Shown here: in pieces, positions 10,747 to 49,171 of the stretch | Layout of the letters: each line of letters begins with the position of its first letter | How positions within the stretch are numbered: position 1 is the stretch's first letter | NCBI GenBank assembly: GCA_949318235.1 | Contig: OX439129.1 | Location: 38,047,601 to 38,111,600, forward strand | DNA: 64,000 nt | Direction: 5' to 3' | DNA from: Ecdyonurus torrentis | Lineage: Eukaryota > Arthropoda > Insecta > Ephemeroptera > Heptageniidae | Position numbers and translations under genes: made by a program | Notes under the pieces: model-generated | Told to the model about the DNA's origin: nothing | Databases searched by the model: none | What the model saw: the letters and a program-made list of their open reading frames with translations, nothing else

Positions 10747-12577
10747 ATTGCCCAGCATAGCACAAATATCATTTTTGGCCTTTTATTATAAGGAACTTAT
10801 ATGTTTTTATAATTTTATTATTCTTCAGCTCATTTTAGCCCTTGAAAAACAACAATAGTTCACAAGTAATATTTCGATGATGTTGCGAACAATATGTGTA
10901 ACTCGTATTTTGTCAGGCGAAGCAAAATGTGTAAGTCATTCCCGAACGTAATGGAGATGGCGCTCGACTTACACATATTGCTTCGCGTGACAAAAAACGA
11001 GTTACACATATTGCTTAGCGTGACAAAAAACGACTTACACATTTTGCTTCGCCTGACAAAATACGAGTTACACATTTTGTTCGCAACACAATCGATTTAG
11101 GCTATTAAAAAAAAAAAAAAAAAAAAAAAGCTCTACTGGTCAAGAAAGGCAAGCATAATTAAATAAATGAATGAAATCACTCAATAGGTAGGATGCTATT
11201 ACACTTACCATGAATCATCCATTGTACTGTTTGCACAACAAAGATTTTTTGTAAAATTAATTAGAGTAATGGGATTAATTTTATTTAAGTAATTCAATTA
11301 TAAGCTGTGAATGTGCATAGTATTTAAATTTAAAATAATAATAAAAAGAAAGAAAGGCGTAATTTATTTGTTTTCCTGTTAATAAGTGCCAGTTTTCATA
11401 CTATTGACTAATAAAGGAACACCTGCTTTGAGGCCGACTTTAGGCAATTTGGCTTACATCTGCTTCCGTTTCAACAAACTGCGCTTGCAAAGGAGGTAGA
11501 AGTGGAAGCGGATGTGAGAGAAATTGCTTATAGTTGGCCTCAAAACAGTTGTTCCGATATCAGTGAATACATTGCTATTAAATACCACATCAATGGTACA
11601 TACTTGTGATCATGAGTGTCAAGATGAGAGAGATTGCCTGTGTGACACAAGAGATCAGTGAGGTGCACAGCAGCCCAACCAGATTCAGAGAATTCCTGCA
11701 GGAGTTTCAGCACCTGAAAATCAAGTCACATACAATTGTATTAGTGAAAAAATATTCAAATTTTCCTTCCTAACAATATAAATTATATCACAATATCAAT
11801 TATTTTCCCTCCTTGTGTGTTGTTCCATTTTAGTATCTTTATTTTTTTCTCTCCTAAGCTATCTTTATTATTATTATTTACTTTAAAGTTGCCTTTATTT
11901 ATTTATTTATTTTTAAACTACGGATGGTATGTTCTTAATGTTTCTGTATATTTGCTTCTTAAAATAATTCTCTCACAAATGTTGCAATATATTTTGTAAC
12001 ATTACATTTATTAGTATTTACACCAGCATAATTAATATTTTATTCAAGCAGTTTGATATAATTAAGTGGTAATACAGTAAGAACATTTTTACAAGTAAAC
12101 ACTATGTTATTGTGGTTACATAAAATTGTATGACAAATATTGGCAAAGGTGATTCTTACCTGCAGCAAGTCAGACTCAAAGAGAGCCATGAGAATGTTGT
12201 CAAGTGCACGACTTTCATCAGTTCCAAACCAACGCCTACATTTCTGAGCAAACTCGCCCAGATGGAAAGTTTGAAGTGTGGGCTGCCAGAAGAGAACGTA
12301 ACTTACGAGGAATTGATACCATGTTTCTGAGTGCTCATGAATCATTGCGAGACCTTTTTCTTGGGCAGCTAAGACCTACAATATAACAACAAGAGGAATA
12401 AAATTAGTTCTAAACATAAATGCAGTGATATCCAGACTTGGCCAGCGCTCTTTTAAAATGAGCGCGCTCACGCTCATCGCTCACGCTCACGTAAATGAGC
12501 GCGCTCACGCTTTCGCTCATGATTTTGCAAATGAGCGCGCTCACGCTCATGAATTTTTTGAGCGCGCTCATTTGTCG

Positions 12578-12620
<43 letters not shown>

Positions 12621-15600
12621 CACACACAATATTATACTTAAATGAAACTTTAAACGGGAGCTTTTAATTTATACGTAGAGTGATTTATATACAGAAGAGG
12701 ACTAGGTAGAACATTTAATCAAAATAATAATAATACAATAAATTATATATATGATGCACTTCTATATAAAACATTATAAAATGCAAAATTAAATCCAAAT
12801 AATACGCATCATAAATTGCAATTTTTGCCACAAAAACACGAAATACCTTATCCCTTTCAACTAATGACGTGTAACTGATAACTACAGACCGTACTGCTAT
12901 AGAAAGAAATATAGCCGGAGAGGGGAAGCAAGGGGACAAGTGGGTGTGTATGTGACCATTCTCCATCTCGAACTTTGTATTGAATCAAACAACAAGTCAA
13001 GTATTGCTATTTATTGTAAATAATAGCCAGGTGTTTTGGTTTGGTAAACAATATCACAAGCAGGTAGATTCTACTTGAGAGCTTTTACATTACAACATGA
13101 AAACATAAAGGGGGGGGGGGGGGGGGAAAAAAGAGCGAGTGAGTAAGGGATGAGCGTGTCGCTCAACTCATTTAAAATGAGCGCGCTCACGCTCATGCTC
13201 ATATTTTCAAAAAAGAGCGCGCTCACGCTCCACTCAAAAAAAATGAGCGCGCTCACATGAGCGTCGCTCAAACAAGTCGCTCATGGCCAAGTCTGGTGAT
13301 ATCAAACATTTTTTTGGTTCAATACATTATTTGCAAACTTGTCATGCTTAATGAAATAATGTACAGTAATGCTTTCTTAGAACAATAAAAACATGAAATA
13401 AAATGGTGCTTCTTATATGAGATTGCATTACTTTTTAAAGCAAAATTCACAAGTTTAATAAAAATAAAATACAATAATTTTGTTAATTCATCACATGAAA
13501 ACTCACTTCTGCAATTTGTTGTAGATGAGGATTATTGCTGAATGTGCCTGACTCAAGTTGAGACAAAACTTCTTTTTGCCAAGCAGCCCAACGAATTGAA
13601 AATTGCACCATTACAGAATTTCCACCTTGTTCCTAAACACAAATCAATATTATTATACATTGCTGATAACAACTTAAAAATATGACAAACCTCAATGTAA
13701 GGAAATGTGGTGAGCAGTTGACGTAATGCAACAATGGCTGGTGATTTCTTGATCTTGGTATGTCGCCCCAGTAAATCTCTTGCTTCCTTACATCGTCCAC
13801 GTAACACAAGTCCCTTTACTGAGGGCCAGAACTTAGGGTGACACTCAATTGGGGTTTCATGATCTTGTAAATTAGCATCCAACACTTCTTGTGCTTGTTG
13901 ACGAATTGGGAAGTGGAAGCACAACCAATCAAGAAGTTTTGGAAGAAGAACTGAACCTGTATGACAATTAAACATGATGAATCATGATGCAATACATCAA
14001 TATACAACAAACAAAAATTACCTGCAGCAGCATCAATGTATAAAATTTCACAAAGATGGTAAATCAACTCAATGCCATAGAATATTGTTCGATTTTGTAA
14101 AGCAGTTTCTCTTCTACTTTCTTTGGTTTTTGGATCATCAGCAAGTTCTTGTAACTCCATTACACAGGCGCGTACAACACAGCTGTAAAATACATTGAAC
14201 AAAATACTCAAACTTAACTACAAAGCAAAACAAAAGAAAGCAACAACTAAGCTAACATAAGTTAATATCAAAGGAAAGGAGATGCCACTTTAAAAAGGAA
14301 AAAGGGTTGGAAACCAGGCGCAGAGTCAAATGCTGTCCCACCTTTCACTATCTGCAAAACACCTGTGTAAATTTTGTTATGTACTTTTTGCAAATCAATT
14401 ATATAACAAAAAAATACATACATTATACTTTTAGCTATGCTCAATTTGAGAACCTTTCTTTTTAAAGCAGCTCCTTCTTTGATTTTAACTTTATGAAGAA
14501 AACCAGTGTACCCACAACTGTGATAATATATTTTACTATTTAGAAACTCGCGCCAATTTTGCAATGCTATTCTTATGAGAAAATTTAAAATACGAGTTCC
14601 ATTTGAATTGTAAAATATATTATCACAATCACAATTGTGTGTACATACATAATGGTTTAATATACTGTATAGGCATACCGATACTGCAGGCTTGTTTTAA
14701 CAAAATCTGGAGTTTCAGTTTTTGCTTTAACTGTCTCTTGCAAGTTAAGAAATACACTTGCTGCCTCATTTACTAATTTTCGGACAGTGTCATCTTCAAA
14801 CAAGATGGAGTTTTTACGTAGGCGATGAACAAACGCTCGACATGGTGCTTTAGTACTGGGACGGTCTTCTGTAATTTGACAAATTTGCTGTTTACATTCA
14901 CTACAGAACATTAATATACATACATACATACATAATACATACATAATACATACAACAAGCAAATTATGAGGTATTAGTAGGTAGTAGGGTACTAGTTATG
15001 GGCATGCTTGCTGCCAATAGTATTATTTATTGTACTTGATATTATATGCTTAAAGACATAACATTATACATAGTATGTCTAAATAAATAAAAACTTTCAC
15101 CATTAGGTCTTTGAAATTTTGACACAAGATGATAAGTTATTTGCAGTATTTGCTATGCTAAAATTTTAAATCTCTATGACGAGTGGAAATTACTTTACAT
15201 TACATACATAAGCAATACTGCCCGATTGTCCTCAGCAAGCAATCAATACCGGTATTGTATACTGTACATTTGCATTTGCATACAATAAAATTCAAATCAT
15301 AATTATGCATAATATGTACCTATGTACATAAAATACAATATATGTACAGCTCTTGCCACTAGTTTGAGAACGGGGCAGCGGCCACAGAATAATGTGTGGT
15401 TGCGGGTTGCCAGCCGTTGCATGTGTACATGTGTATGTACAAATCGTTCTCAAACTAGTGGCCGGAGGCCAGAGCTGTATGTACATACACACATAACGTA
15501 ATATTACTATGTATATACCATTCAAAGAACCAAACTGATCGACTTGGTACACTCCTAAATAGTCTAAGCCACAGAATTTAGCAGTGAGTTTTGTAGAGAG

Positions 15601-15753
15601 ATGGTCAGGATTTGGAATCACCTAAAACAGATAAGAAAATATGCATCAGATCTCTAGATCTGCTCAGGATCTGCTACTCTCTAGATCCAGCTTTACATAA
15701 TTTTAAACTATCATTTTATTTTATACACATACCGTTGATACCTCATTAGTCAT
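8169..15753 (-). CDS. NUP85: NUP85 nucleoporin, complete
   Basis: Nup85 is a helical ACE1-type scaffold subunit of the Nup107-160 (Y) complex of the nuclear pore, where it binds Seh1 and helps build the cytoplasmic and nuclear rings. Coding exons in transcript order: 15733-15753, 15519-15621, 14679-14868, 14031-14182, 13691-13956, 13507-13632, 12160-12375, 11604-11713, (11209-11226), 10374-10591, 9203-9421, 8799-8898 and 8169-8412. All have GT-AG borders and consistent phases. The product is 654 residues, or 660 with the 18-nt exon (human 656). Landmarks are MTNEVSTVIPNPDH at the start, YHLCEILYID, LDNILMALFESDLLQ, HLTDLL, LGIRYLDYCP, GEALTWALRAQD, LTSDRLAFLGKYREF and LLTDSLPLMNQ near the end. 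No transmembrane segment is expected. The introns carry several transposons. The gene is convergent with MBOAT7. The start ATG matches the position of the family N terminus. Confidence 0.94.
9067..9099. repeat. (AT)n microsatellite in NUP85 intron
   Basis: About 33 bp of alternating AT/TA follow an A-run, between the exons at 8799-8898 and 9203-9421. Confidence 0.9.
9749..10172. mobile_element. TTAA-flanked MITE, family G (424 bp)
   Basis: The element is bounded by TTAA at 9745-9748 and 10173-10176. The inner ends share GTATCATTCAC in inverted orientation, followed by imperfectly paired stretches (GATGTCTGTTGGCGGAT on the left, ATCTGCTGACGGATGTCC on the right). TTAA target duplication is typical of piggyBac-type transposition. 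It lies in the NUP85 intron between 9421 and 10374. A long T-run (9710-9746) abuts the left end. Confidence 0.75.
10874..11095. repeat. Fold-back element made of a ~33-bp repeated unit
   Basis: Four tandem units of about 33 bp (consensus GACTTACACATATTGCTTCG then tGTGACAAAAAAC, 10966-11089) face two inverted units (10876-10937) across a 28-bp unique spacer. The outer ends read TCGAT and ATCGA, with GTTGCGAACA inverted as TGTTCGCAAC. Because the unit is 33 bp (11 codons), both strands stay open and spell a repeating MCNSYFV/MCKSFFV-like peptide, which is an artefact. It lies in a NUP85 intron and is non-coding for that gene. Confidence 0.85.
11209..11226 (-). other. NUP85: Candidate 18-nt NUP85 microexon
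   Basis: On the minus strand an acceptor (TTGTTGTGCAAACAG) is followed by 18 bases and a strong donor (GTAAGTG). Insertion between the exons at 11604-11713 and 10374-10591 adds six codons (TMDDSC) and keeps the frame (two-base overhang on each side). Skipping it also keeps the frame. The segment falls in a variable loop between HLTDLL and the SLREDLLLQYG helix, so family length does not decide between the two forms. Confidence 0.45.
11416..11555. repeat. Short hairpin element in NUP85 intron (140 bp)
   Basis: The left end GGAACACCTGCTTTGAGGCC is inverted at the right as GGCCTCAAAACAGTTGTTCC. Further paired blocks follow (GGCAATTT/AAATTGC, ATCTGCTTCC/GGAAGCGGAT), so most of the 140 bp can fold into one imperfect stem. 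No clear target duplication is visible. It is probably a small fold-back MITE. Confidence 0.7.
12433..13295. mobile_element. Non-autonomous hAT element with GAGCGCGCTC subterminal repeats (863 bp)
   Basis: The ends are CAGACTTGGCCA and its exact complement TGGCCAAGTCTG. They are flanked by a perfect 8-bp duplication, GTGATATC (12425-12432 and 13296-13303). Both subterminal regions (12447-12582 and 13150-13283) are packed with copies of the palindrome GAGCGCGCTC and with GCTCACGCTCA units. Such arrays are typical transposase-binding subterminal repeats in hAT elements. The centre is AT-rich with an (AT)n tract (12582-12615) and a G-run (13110-13126). No transposase remains. It lies in a NUP85 intron. 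Confidence 0.92.
15347..15477. mobile_element. Short hAT-like hairpin MITE (131 bp)
   Basis: The ends CAGCTCT/AGAGCTG are flanked by a 6-bp direct repeat, TATGTA (15341-15346, 15478-15483). Inside, CCACTAGTTTGAGAAC is inverted as GTTCTCAAACTAGTGG, a motif commonly seen just inside hAT-type termini. An 8-bp duplication would be expected for hAT and only 6 bp match, so the superfamily call is tentative. It lies in NUP85 between exons 2 and 3. Confidence 0.65.
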
Positions 15754-16000
15754 TTTAACTGTTGATGGTACTATTTGACACACAATATCAAGGCTAATAT
15801 TAATAAATTAACTAAAATCCTGCTAAAATCACTGATCAACAAATATATTTTTGCCGAAACCCAACTCCAGCTGAGTCGCGCGCGCGGCAGAGAAAAACGA
15901 AAAGGCAGCTTCAAAATTGCTTGTAAGGTAGTGACATCTGACATCTGAAGATCAAACCAGGAAAGTTTGTTTTGCACTTTACGCGCAAATCGGCGCAATC
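15754..16000 (-). promoter_or_regulatory. NUP85 5' UTR / promoter region
   Basis: This is the sequence immediately upstream of the NUP85 ATG. It includes a CpG-rich patch with alternating GCGCGCGCGG around 15877-15887, unusual in this AT-rich window, plus another GCGC cluster near 15980-15998. No TATA box is clear. The assignment is positional. Confidence 0.45.
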
Positions 16001-16315
16001 CATGTTGAAAATTGAAACATTTGTCAAATGCATATTAATCTTTTGTATTTATTTGTATATGTTCTGTATTATAATATGAATATATTTCTGCTCTATGCGC
16101 GAGTCTTAAACTTATTCTCTTTTTCTATCTAATGGTAATTTAATAAAACTAGATATTAAAAGCATAATAAGATTATTTATTGATCATAATATACACATAA
16201 GTTTTAAATTAGCTTTTACTTATTTTTCCCTCGGTGCCAATATATTATTATTTTACCTGGCCAGTGTTTATAAAAAAGCGTAATTATTGACCTTTTCCTA
16301 GGAAAAATAAACCTA

Positions 16316-16468
16316 TTGGCTCACACGGAGCAAAATGTGCAATAAAATTGATTGCATATATGTCAATCTCCATATTTAATGCCATAATATATGTTATTAA
16401 ATTTCCAATATGTAATAAATTTTATTGCATATAATGTATGTAGATATTGCTTCGTGTAAACAGGGCAT
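16316..16468. repeat. MITE-like repeat F, copy 1
   Basis: It contains CTCACACGGAGCAAAATGTG at the left and CTTCGTGTAAACAG at the right in inverted relation. Repeated GCAATAAAATTGATTGCAT-type motifs lie between. A diverged second copy is at about 17386-17526, which supports a mobile repeat. Boundaries are approximate. Confidence 0.5.
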
Positions 16469-16620
16469 ATTAATTACATATTCTTCTCTCAGTTGTTAGC
16501 AGTTTATTTTAACCCTCGCAAGAAGTATCAATACTTACAAAAAAATGTTACAAAAAAAAAAAATAAATAAATAAAAAGTGCATTTTCCCCTTATTGTATA
16601 TTATAATGTCTGTTCTGCTC

Positions 16621-16659
<39 letters not shown>

Positions 16660-16902
16660 GAAGAGCAAGTTTAAACCTTGATGACCACAAAATGATTATT
16701 TGCTGTTTATTTTTATACTTATAATATTTCGCGTGCTATATATATCTACATCATGACCCCCCCTCCCCCTTTTCTGTTATGTTTTGCCAGAAGTTTAGGG
16801 CATATATTCACATACGGTCCAATATTTTCACGGTAAATGCAATCTCAATTAAAAAGCATGAAATTTCCATGCAAACACAAGTAATAGACCAAAAAATGTT
16901 AG

Positions 16903-17175
16903 TGGGTAATTTTATTACATCAGATAGATCATATATCGTCCTGAATCGATGGCTATGCGAATTTCTAATTTTTAAGGTCACTAATTGTAAGCATTTTTAA
17001 TTAATGTTTGAAAATCGTGAAATGATGTCACCATCGGTAACTTTTTCCCATGGCCACTTCGATAATAAATAAATTAAAAATACTTACTGAACTCAAAAAT
17101 TAGAAATTTGCGTATCAATAGATTCAAAAGAGACTGTTATTTTTTAGAATAATATTTTGAAATAAAATTGCCCCC
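16903..17175. mobile_element. MITE family E, copy 1 (diverged)
   Basis: It shares the termini GGGTAATTTTATT...AATAAAATTGCCCC and internal blocks (CTGAATCGAT, GCGAATTTCTAATTTTTAAG, TTTTTAATTAATGTTTGAAA) with the copy at 20189-20485. Both ends are inverted repeats of each other. Flanking TTAA is degraded here (TTAG on the left), consistent with an older insertion. Confidence 0.65.
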
Positions 17176-17385
17176 TGATTTTTTTTCTTCCTAATTGCAC
17201 TGAAAACCACTGTAAAACTGACCTTATATGTATAATAATAGATTTGATATTTTATATAATATATTAATTAGGCCATTAAAACATTTATATATAATCTTAT
17301 TATTTTTATAAATCTATTTTAGTAAACATTTGTTGAAAAGAATTAAGAAACTATAGATAAATTATATAAAGAAAATATAAGGTAT

Positions 17386-17526
17386 ATGTTCACACGTTAA
17401 AATATTTTTCAATGTGCAATAAATTTGATTGCATTTGCTACCTCTCCATTAAAAAATCAATTAAATTGCCATCATGCAATAAAATTTATAATTATTGCTC
17501 GATCCGTATGAACAGAGGACATATAT
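17386..17526. repeat. MITE-like repeat F, copy 2
   Basis: The left end TTCACACG and right end CGTATGAACAG are inverted. The interior repeats TGTGCAATAAATTTGATTGC and its inverted forms, as in the copy at 16316-16468. It abuts the family A element that starts at 17536. Confidence 0.5.
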
Positions 17527-17535
17527 TATGATGGC

Positions 17536-17854
17536 TATAGGGTGTATGCATTCATGTTAAAGTTGACGCCATATAGGATCACTCAATAACATGCATGGGC
17601 TACATAGGAAAATAGCTATTTTTTTCTAGTGTAGAAATACTAAAAGCAATATTTTTGAGAGCATTGATGCTGTTAATATATAGGTTGAATTAGTATCTCA
17701 AGTATGTGAGAAAAATAATAATAACACGAAATTAACTGATTTCACAAACAAAATAGCTAAAAACGAACTTTATCCTATGCTGAGCAATGTTATTCATTAC
17801 TCCAGTATGGCGCACAAGCGCATTAAATATGACGTCATGCGCATACACCCTATA
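17536..17854 (+). mobile_element. MITE family A, copy 1 (319 bp, TA-flanked)
   Basis: The ends are TATAGGGTGTATGC and GCATACACCCTATA. Internal landmarks shared with the copies at 42666-42976 and 55799-56095 include ATAACATG...ATAGGAAAATA, TTTTTGAGAGCATTGATGCT, CCTATGCTGAGCAATGTTAT and AAGCGCATTAAATATGACGT. The ends and TA flanks suggest a Tc1/mariner-like MITE. No coding capacity. Confidence 0.85.
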
Positions 17855-18951
17855 ATATATATTTTGATCAAAACATATTTTCCCTAATAATATATTATGT
17901 ACAGTAACTTTACATGTAGATTTTTGCATGAAGGAGGGTGTATAATTAAATAAAGAACATATTATAATATAGATTAGCTATAATAGGAATAGTTAATATA
18001 GTTATATTATGGCTTTAAATTCATACTACCATTAAATAACATTTTTTTAACGTTGTTTTTAACATATAGAAATTTGAACATTTAGATATACAGAAATTTA
18101 TTATAGTTGACATAAAAATCACAGCATATTATGTTATTATAATAAATGGATAAAAAAAGCTCTTATATAATATACAGTGATGCACACAACATACAATATA
18201 CATATAGTCAGAAGAGAAGCACACAACAAAAGATAAAACTTGCATAAATTTAATTTAGTTACTTTAATTGTTAATCTCCTTTAGATTTCCGATGTAATTT
18301 TGATTTTTATACTCAAGCCTTTTATTATATATAGGGGTGATTATAATATTATATTTATATATGACACTCAATAGGAAAATTGTTTCAAAAAGCAATGAAG
18401 GGGACAGATGCGATATACAGACCTAGCTATATCAAATATTGACCTACGAAACATAAAGTCGATCATTGTCTATATAACAAAATATTGTTTGGTTATACAC
18501 ACATATAGCAACATATACCATTATATCGTAATTATATATTAATTATTTAAAATACAATATATTTTATTTGCTAATTTTTTTATATATTTATTTTGTTGTA
18601 GTATTATTTTGGTTAGAGGATAATATAATACATCGCTTATATATGCGAGCGATGCGGTCAAAAAAACATGAAACGAATTTCAGCGTTATTGTTTGATCAT
18701 GCAACATTCATATATTTAAAAAAAATGCTTATATTTTTGTATTTAATGTAGTAACATATTAATAAAAAGAACAAAAAAGTAAAAGTAATTTAGTAATTAC
18801 TTAAAAATATTATTTTTAGATTATTTAAATATTGTTTGTGAACATTATAGAGTAAATAATTTGTATAATATAGTGTTGCTTGGACTAGTATAAGTCTCAT
18901 ATCAGGTGACACAAAAGATCAGTCATTATTTTGTTATAACATAATATAAGC

Positions 18952-45678
<26,727 letters not shown>

Positions 45679-45833
45679 CCCCAGCGCTCACCACTGAAAT
45701 ACTGTCTGCCCTTGCTTTGGCTCGGCTTTACCAAGCTTGCTCTGCCGCCCTGCCTGCCTGGTGTTCTGGGTTTTTGCCACTTGTTGTGCGCGCTCGTTCT
45801 CTCCCTGCATATCGACACTCTTGCACCACCCCT

Positions 45834-45881
<48 letters not shown>

Positions 45882-45900
45882 ATTCTCTCTCTGCCACTCA
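45679..45900 (-). promoter_or_regulatory. 5' UTR / promoter of the synaptotagmin gene
   Basis: Upstream of the ATG the sequence becomes distinctly GC-richer (45679-45830), with an in-frame TGA just before the start, then a (TC)n microsatellite (45839-45892). This is the likely 5' UTR and proximal promoter. No start site can be read directly. Confidence 0.5.
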
Positions 45901-46313
45901 ACATATTTCTTTTTTCCACTGTCTCTCATTTGCCAAAAGAAAACGTTTTGTGACAAAAACAGATACAAATCTGACGTTTTCATTACATTGTTCTATTTAA
46001 AAAAATTAATTAAAATTACGTAAAAATAAAGCCTTTTTTATGTCAAGTCTAAGAAATTTATGGGTCATAAAGCTGAAAAAGAAGCATCGTGTGTGCCGAA
46101 GTAAAAAAATATATATGAAACTTAGATCCTCCATTAAAAAGTTTTGGTAATTTTTAATAGTAAATTTTCTTTTCCATCAAAATCTCAAAATAAATTTAAA
46201 AACATAGAATGTAACAAAATAATAATATTAATTATTATATCAACTCTTGATTTTAAATAAAGTATTTATTTTTAATTTGGTACCTTTTTTTCAACGACAA
46301 AAAGATAAGAACG

Positions 46314-46912
<599 letters not shown>

Positions 46913-47265
46913 TTTTATAGTTTTAAATGATGGATTTTGAATTTAAAATATTACTGTCAAATGCGGCTCTGTGCAATCAGAAATTCAATACATATCTTTA
47001 AACTTTTGTTTGCAAATTTTTAATACGTATGATAACAAAATTAGAGAGCAATTAAAATTTTGATGTTAAATTTCCACAATTTAATTATATAATAACACTA
47101 TATTCAAAAAATTAGTATATACTAATTAAATTTCCTTATTTTGTTTGTATTCAAATATTGATATAATTTTCCAACATCATATTCGTTATTAAAACTGAGT
47201 ATAAGCAATAAGTTGTAGAAAATAATTTCATAATTGAGAAACAAAATATCAAAATTTATAATTAA

Positions 47266-47602
47266 AGGAATAGACCAGAAGAAAAGATTGGCATTTATAT
47301 CACAAAACAATTGATAGGACTTTACATACATAAATAACATTAGTTTGCCTAAAACCCTAAATATAACTTTAGCCCGTAGCAGTGATCAGAAAATGTCAAC
47401 GTATGCAACCCGCACAACATTTTCAAACTAATTTTGCCTGTTTTTGGAGTCAGAAACGGGAATATATAGTCACGCAAATAGTATACATACTTTACAGTAT
47501 TTTCACGTAATTTTGTGGGGCTACATTCACATTCTGGTGAAAATTGAAGATCCCATTTTGTATTTAATCATTAAATTGTGTTATTTTAAGTGGTCTATGG
47601 CT
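47266..47602 (+). mobile_element. MITE family B, copy 4 (337 bp)
   Basis: TTAA at 47262-47265 and a mutated TTAT at 47603-47606 flank ends AGGAATAGACC and GGTCTATGGCT. The internal blocks are as in the other B copies, but the central octamer is degraded (TTTTTGGAGTCAGAAA). Confidence 0.85.
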
Positions 47603-47865
47603 TTATAGGTTATAATTTACTATTATATATTATGCTACTTTTCTAAATAATGGTCATATAAAGAAAAACTTCAAAAGCACCAGGCAAAGAGCTCGACTCA
47701 ATTTGCTTTCGTATTATATATAATTTTTGCTTACACTTTTTTTTTTCATGTTGATATTTCTAAAAGCAATTACCCAAAAGAACACAACATATTGTATTAA
47801 AACATTGCTTTTCCTTTATATAAGCCTCTAGCATACTCAAAATTAATACTTCAAAAGACTTAATA

Positions 47866-47912
<47 letters not shown>

Positions 47913-48471
47913 ATTTTTCTGAAGTTTATTTTCTGGCTTCTTCTCTTTCCTGTTTCTGAGTAAATTACTTTCAAAAATATTATAAACTTATTTTCTTACT
48001 TACTTGTTAGTATATAGGTCTTTTTATCAACTATAACGATACTTATGTAATACTTTAAAATAATATGTCAAAATATTGATTAAACTTATAAAATATAAAA
48101 TGAGAAAATAAGTATCTCCCTCTTGTATAAAAAGTAACTTTACTTTTGGACATTTTTAATATCTCAATTTTTTTATAAAACTCATGTGACATTTATATAA
48201 AATCTTTATTTGAAGTAATATAAGAGAAAAGTGTGAAATTTGAAAACAGAAAAATATCTCCAAAAGCAAAAGCAAAGAACATAAATATGTCAAATAAATA
48301 TATTTTTTTATATTACAAAGAAAAATATGATATTACACGTATACAATACATTTATATCATATGCCTTAAGAAAAAAAAATTTGACAAAAGAAAAGAAAGT
48401 GGAGAATATTACACTTTTTAGCAACAGGTCGACCAAGTGTTGCGTCCTCTATGTCTGTAAAAAAGAAAAAG

Positions 48472-48510
<39 letters not shown>

Positions 48511-48960
48511 AGAAGAAAAAACGAAATATAAATACATAAAATACCAATAAAAAAATTACACGTAAAATTGATTCTCGAAGTCCCATTTTCTATCCTGTCA
48601 AAAACTTACCGCCGGAAAATTAATCAACTTTTTAGAGCTTCTGTACGTCGTTGCTGTTAACTAAAAGTTTTGTTAGATGCTGTTAGCGATTTAAACTTTC
48701 ATCATTTACTCAAAGTTTTTTTTTTCTTCTTCTTTTTTTTTTTCATGTTATTTTATTTTTGTAACTTTTCACGTGAAAAGAATAAAAATTAAATGATGGA
48801 CTAAAAATTTAAAACTTTTAATTAATTAGGTATTAAATGAAAGTATTTATAAAGTTATATATTATTTTCAATCTATTCAAATTGATAAAAAGTAAGCAGC
48901 AGGAAAAAAACATAATTTTAATTCTTTTTCATTGGTAATTATACAAAAAGAAGAAGAAAA

Positions 48961-49171
48961 GACAGAGACAGAGACAGAGACAGAGACAGAGACAGAGACA
49001 GAGGCAGAGGCAGAGGCAGAGACAGAGACAGAGGCAGAGGCAGAGACAGAGACAGAGACAGAGACAGAGACAGAGACAGAGACAGAGACAGAGACAGAGA
49101 CAGAGACAGAGACAGAGACAGAGACAGAGACAGAGACAGAGACAGAGACAGAGACAGAGACAGAGACAGAG
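48961..49171. repeat. (GACAGA)n hexanucleotide minisatellite
   Basis: About 35 units of six bases, with two blocks of GGCAGA variant units near the left end (about 49001-49042). The Glu-Thr repeat frame is an artefact. Confidence 0.97.

Larger units (their letters stand above)
16001..18951. other. Intergenic region between NUP85 and the synaptotagmin gene
   Basis: No exons were recognised. It holds the MITEs listed separately, a T-run (16627-16656) and AT-rich unique sequence. The 3' UTR of the minus-strand synaptotagmin must begin at 18951. Possible AATAAA signals (as TTTATT) occur near 18588 and 18563, but none is compelling. Confidence 0.6.

Noticed and set aside
10860..11100. CRISPR-like array of ~33-bp repeats
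   Set aside because: The units are contiguous without unique spacers, occur in inverted groups, and lie in a eukaryotic intron. This is a fold-back repeat.
12410..12667. Frames rich in Ala-His-Glu-Arg / Ser-Val-Ser-Ala on both strands
   Set aside because: They arise from GCTCACGCTCA repeats in the hAT subterminal region and the adjoining (AT)n, and have no protein features.
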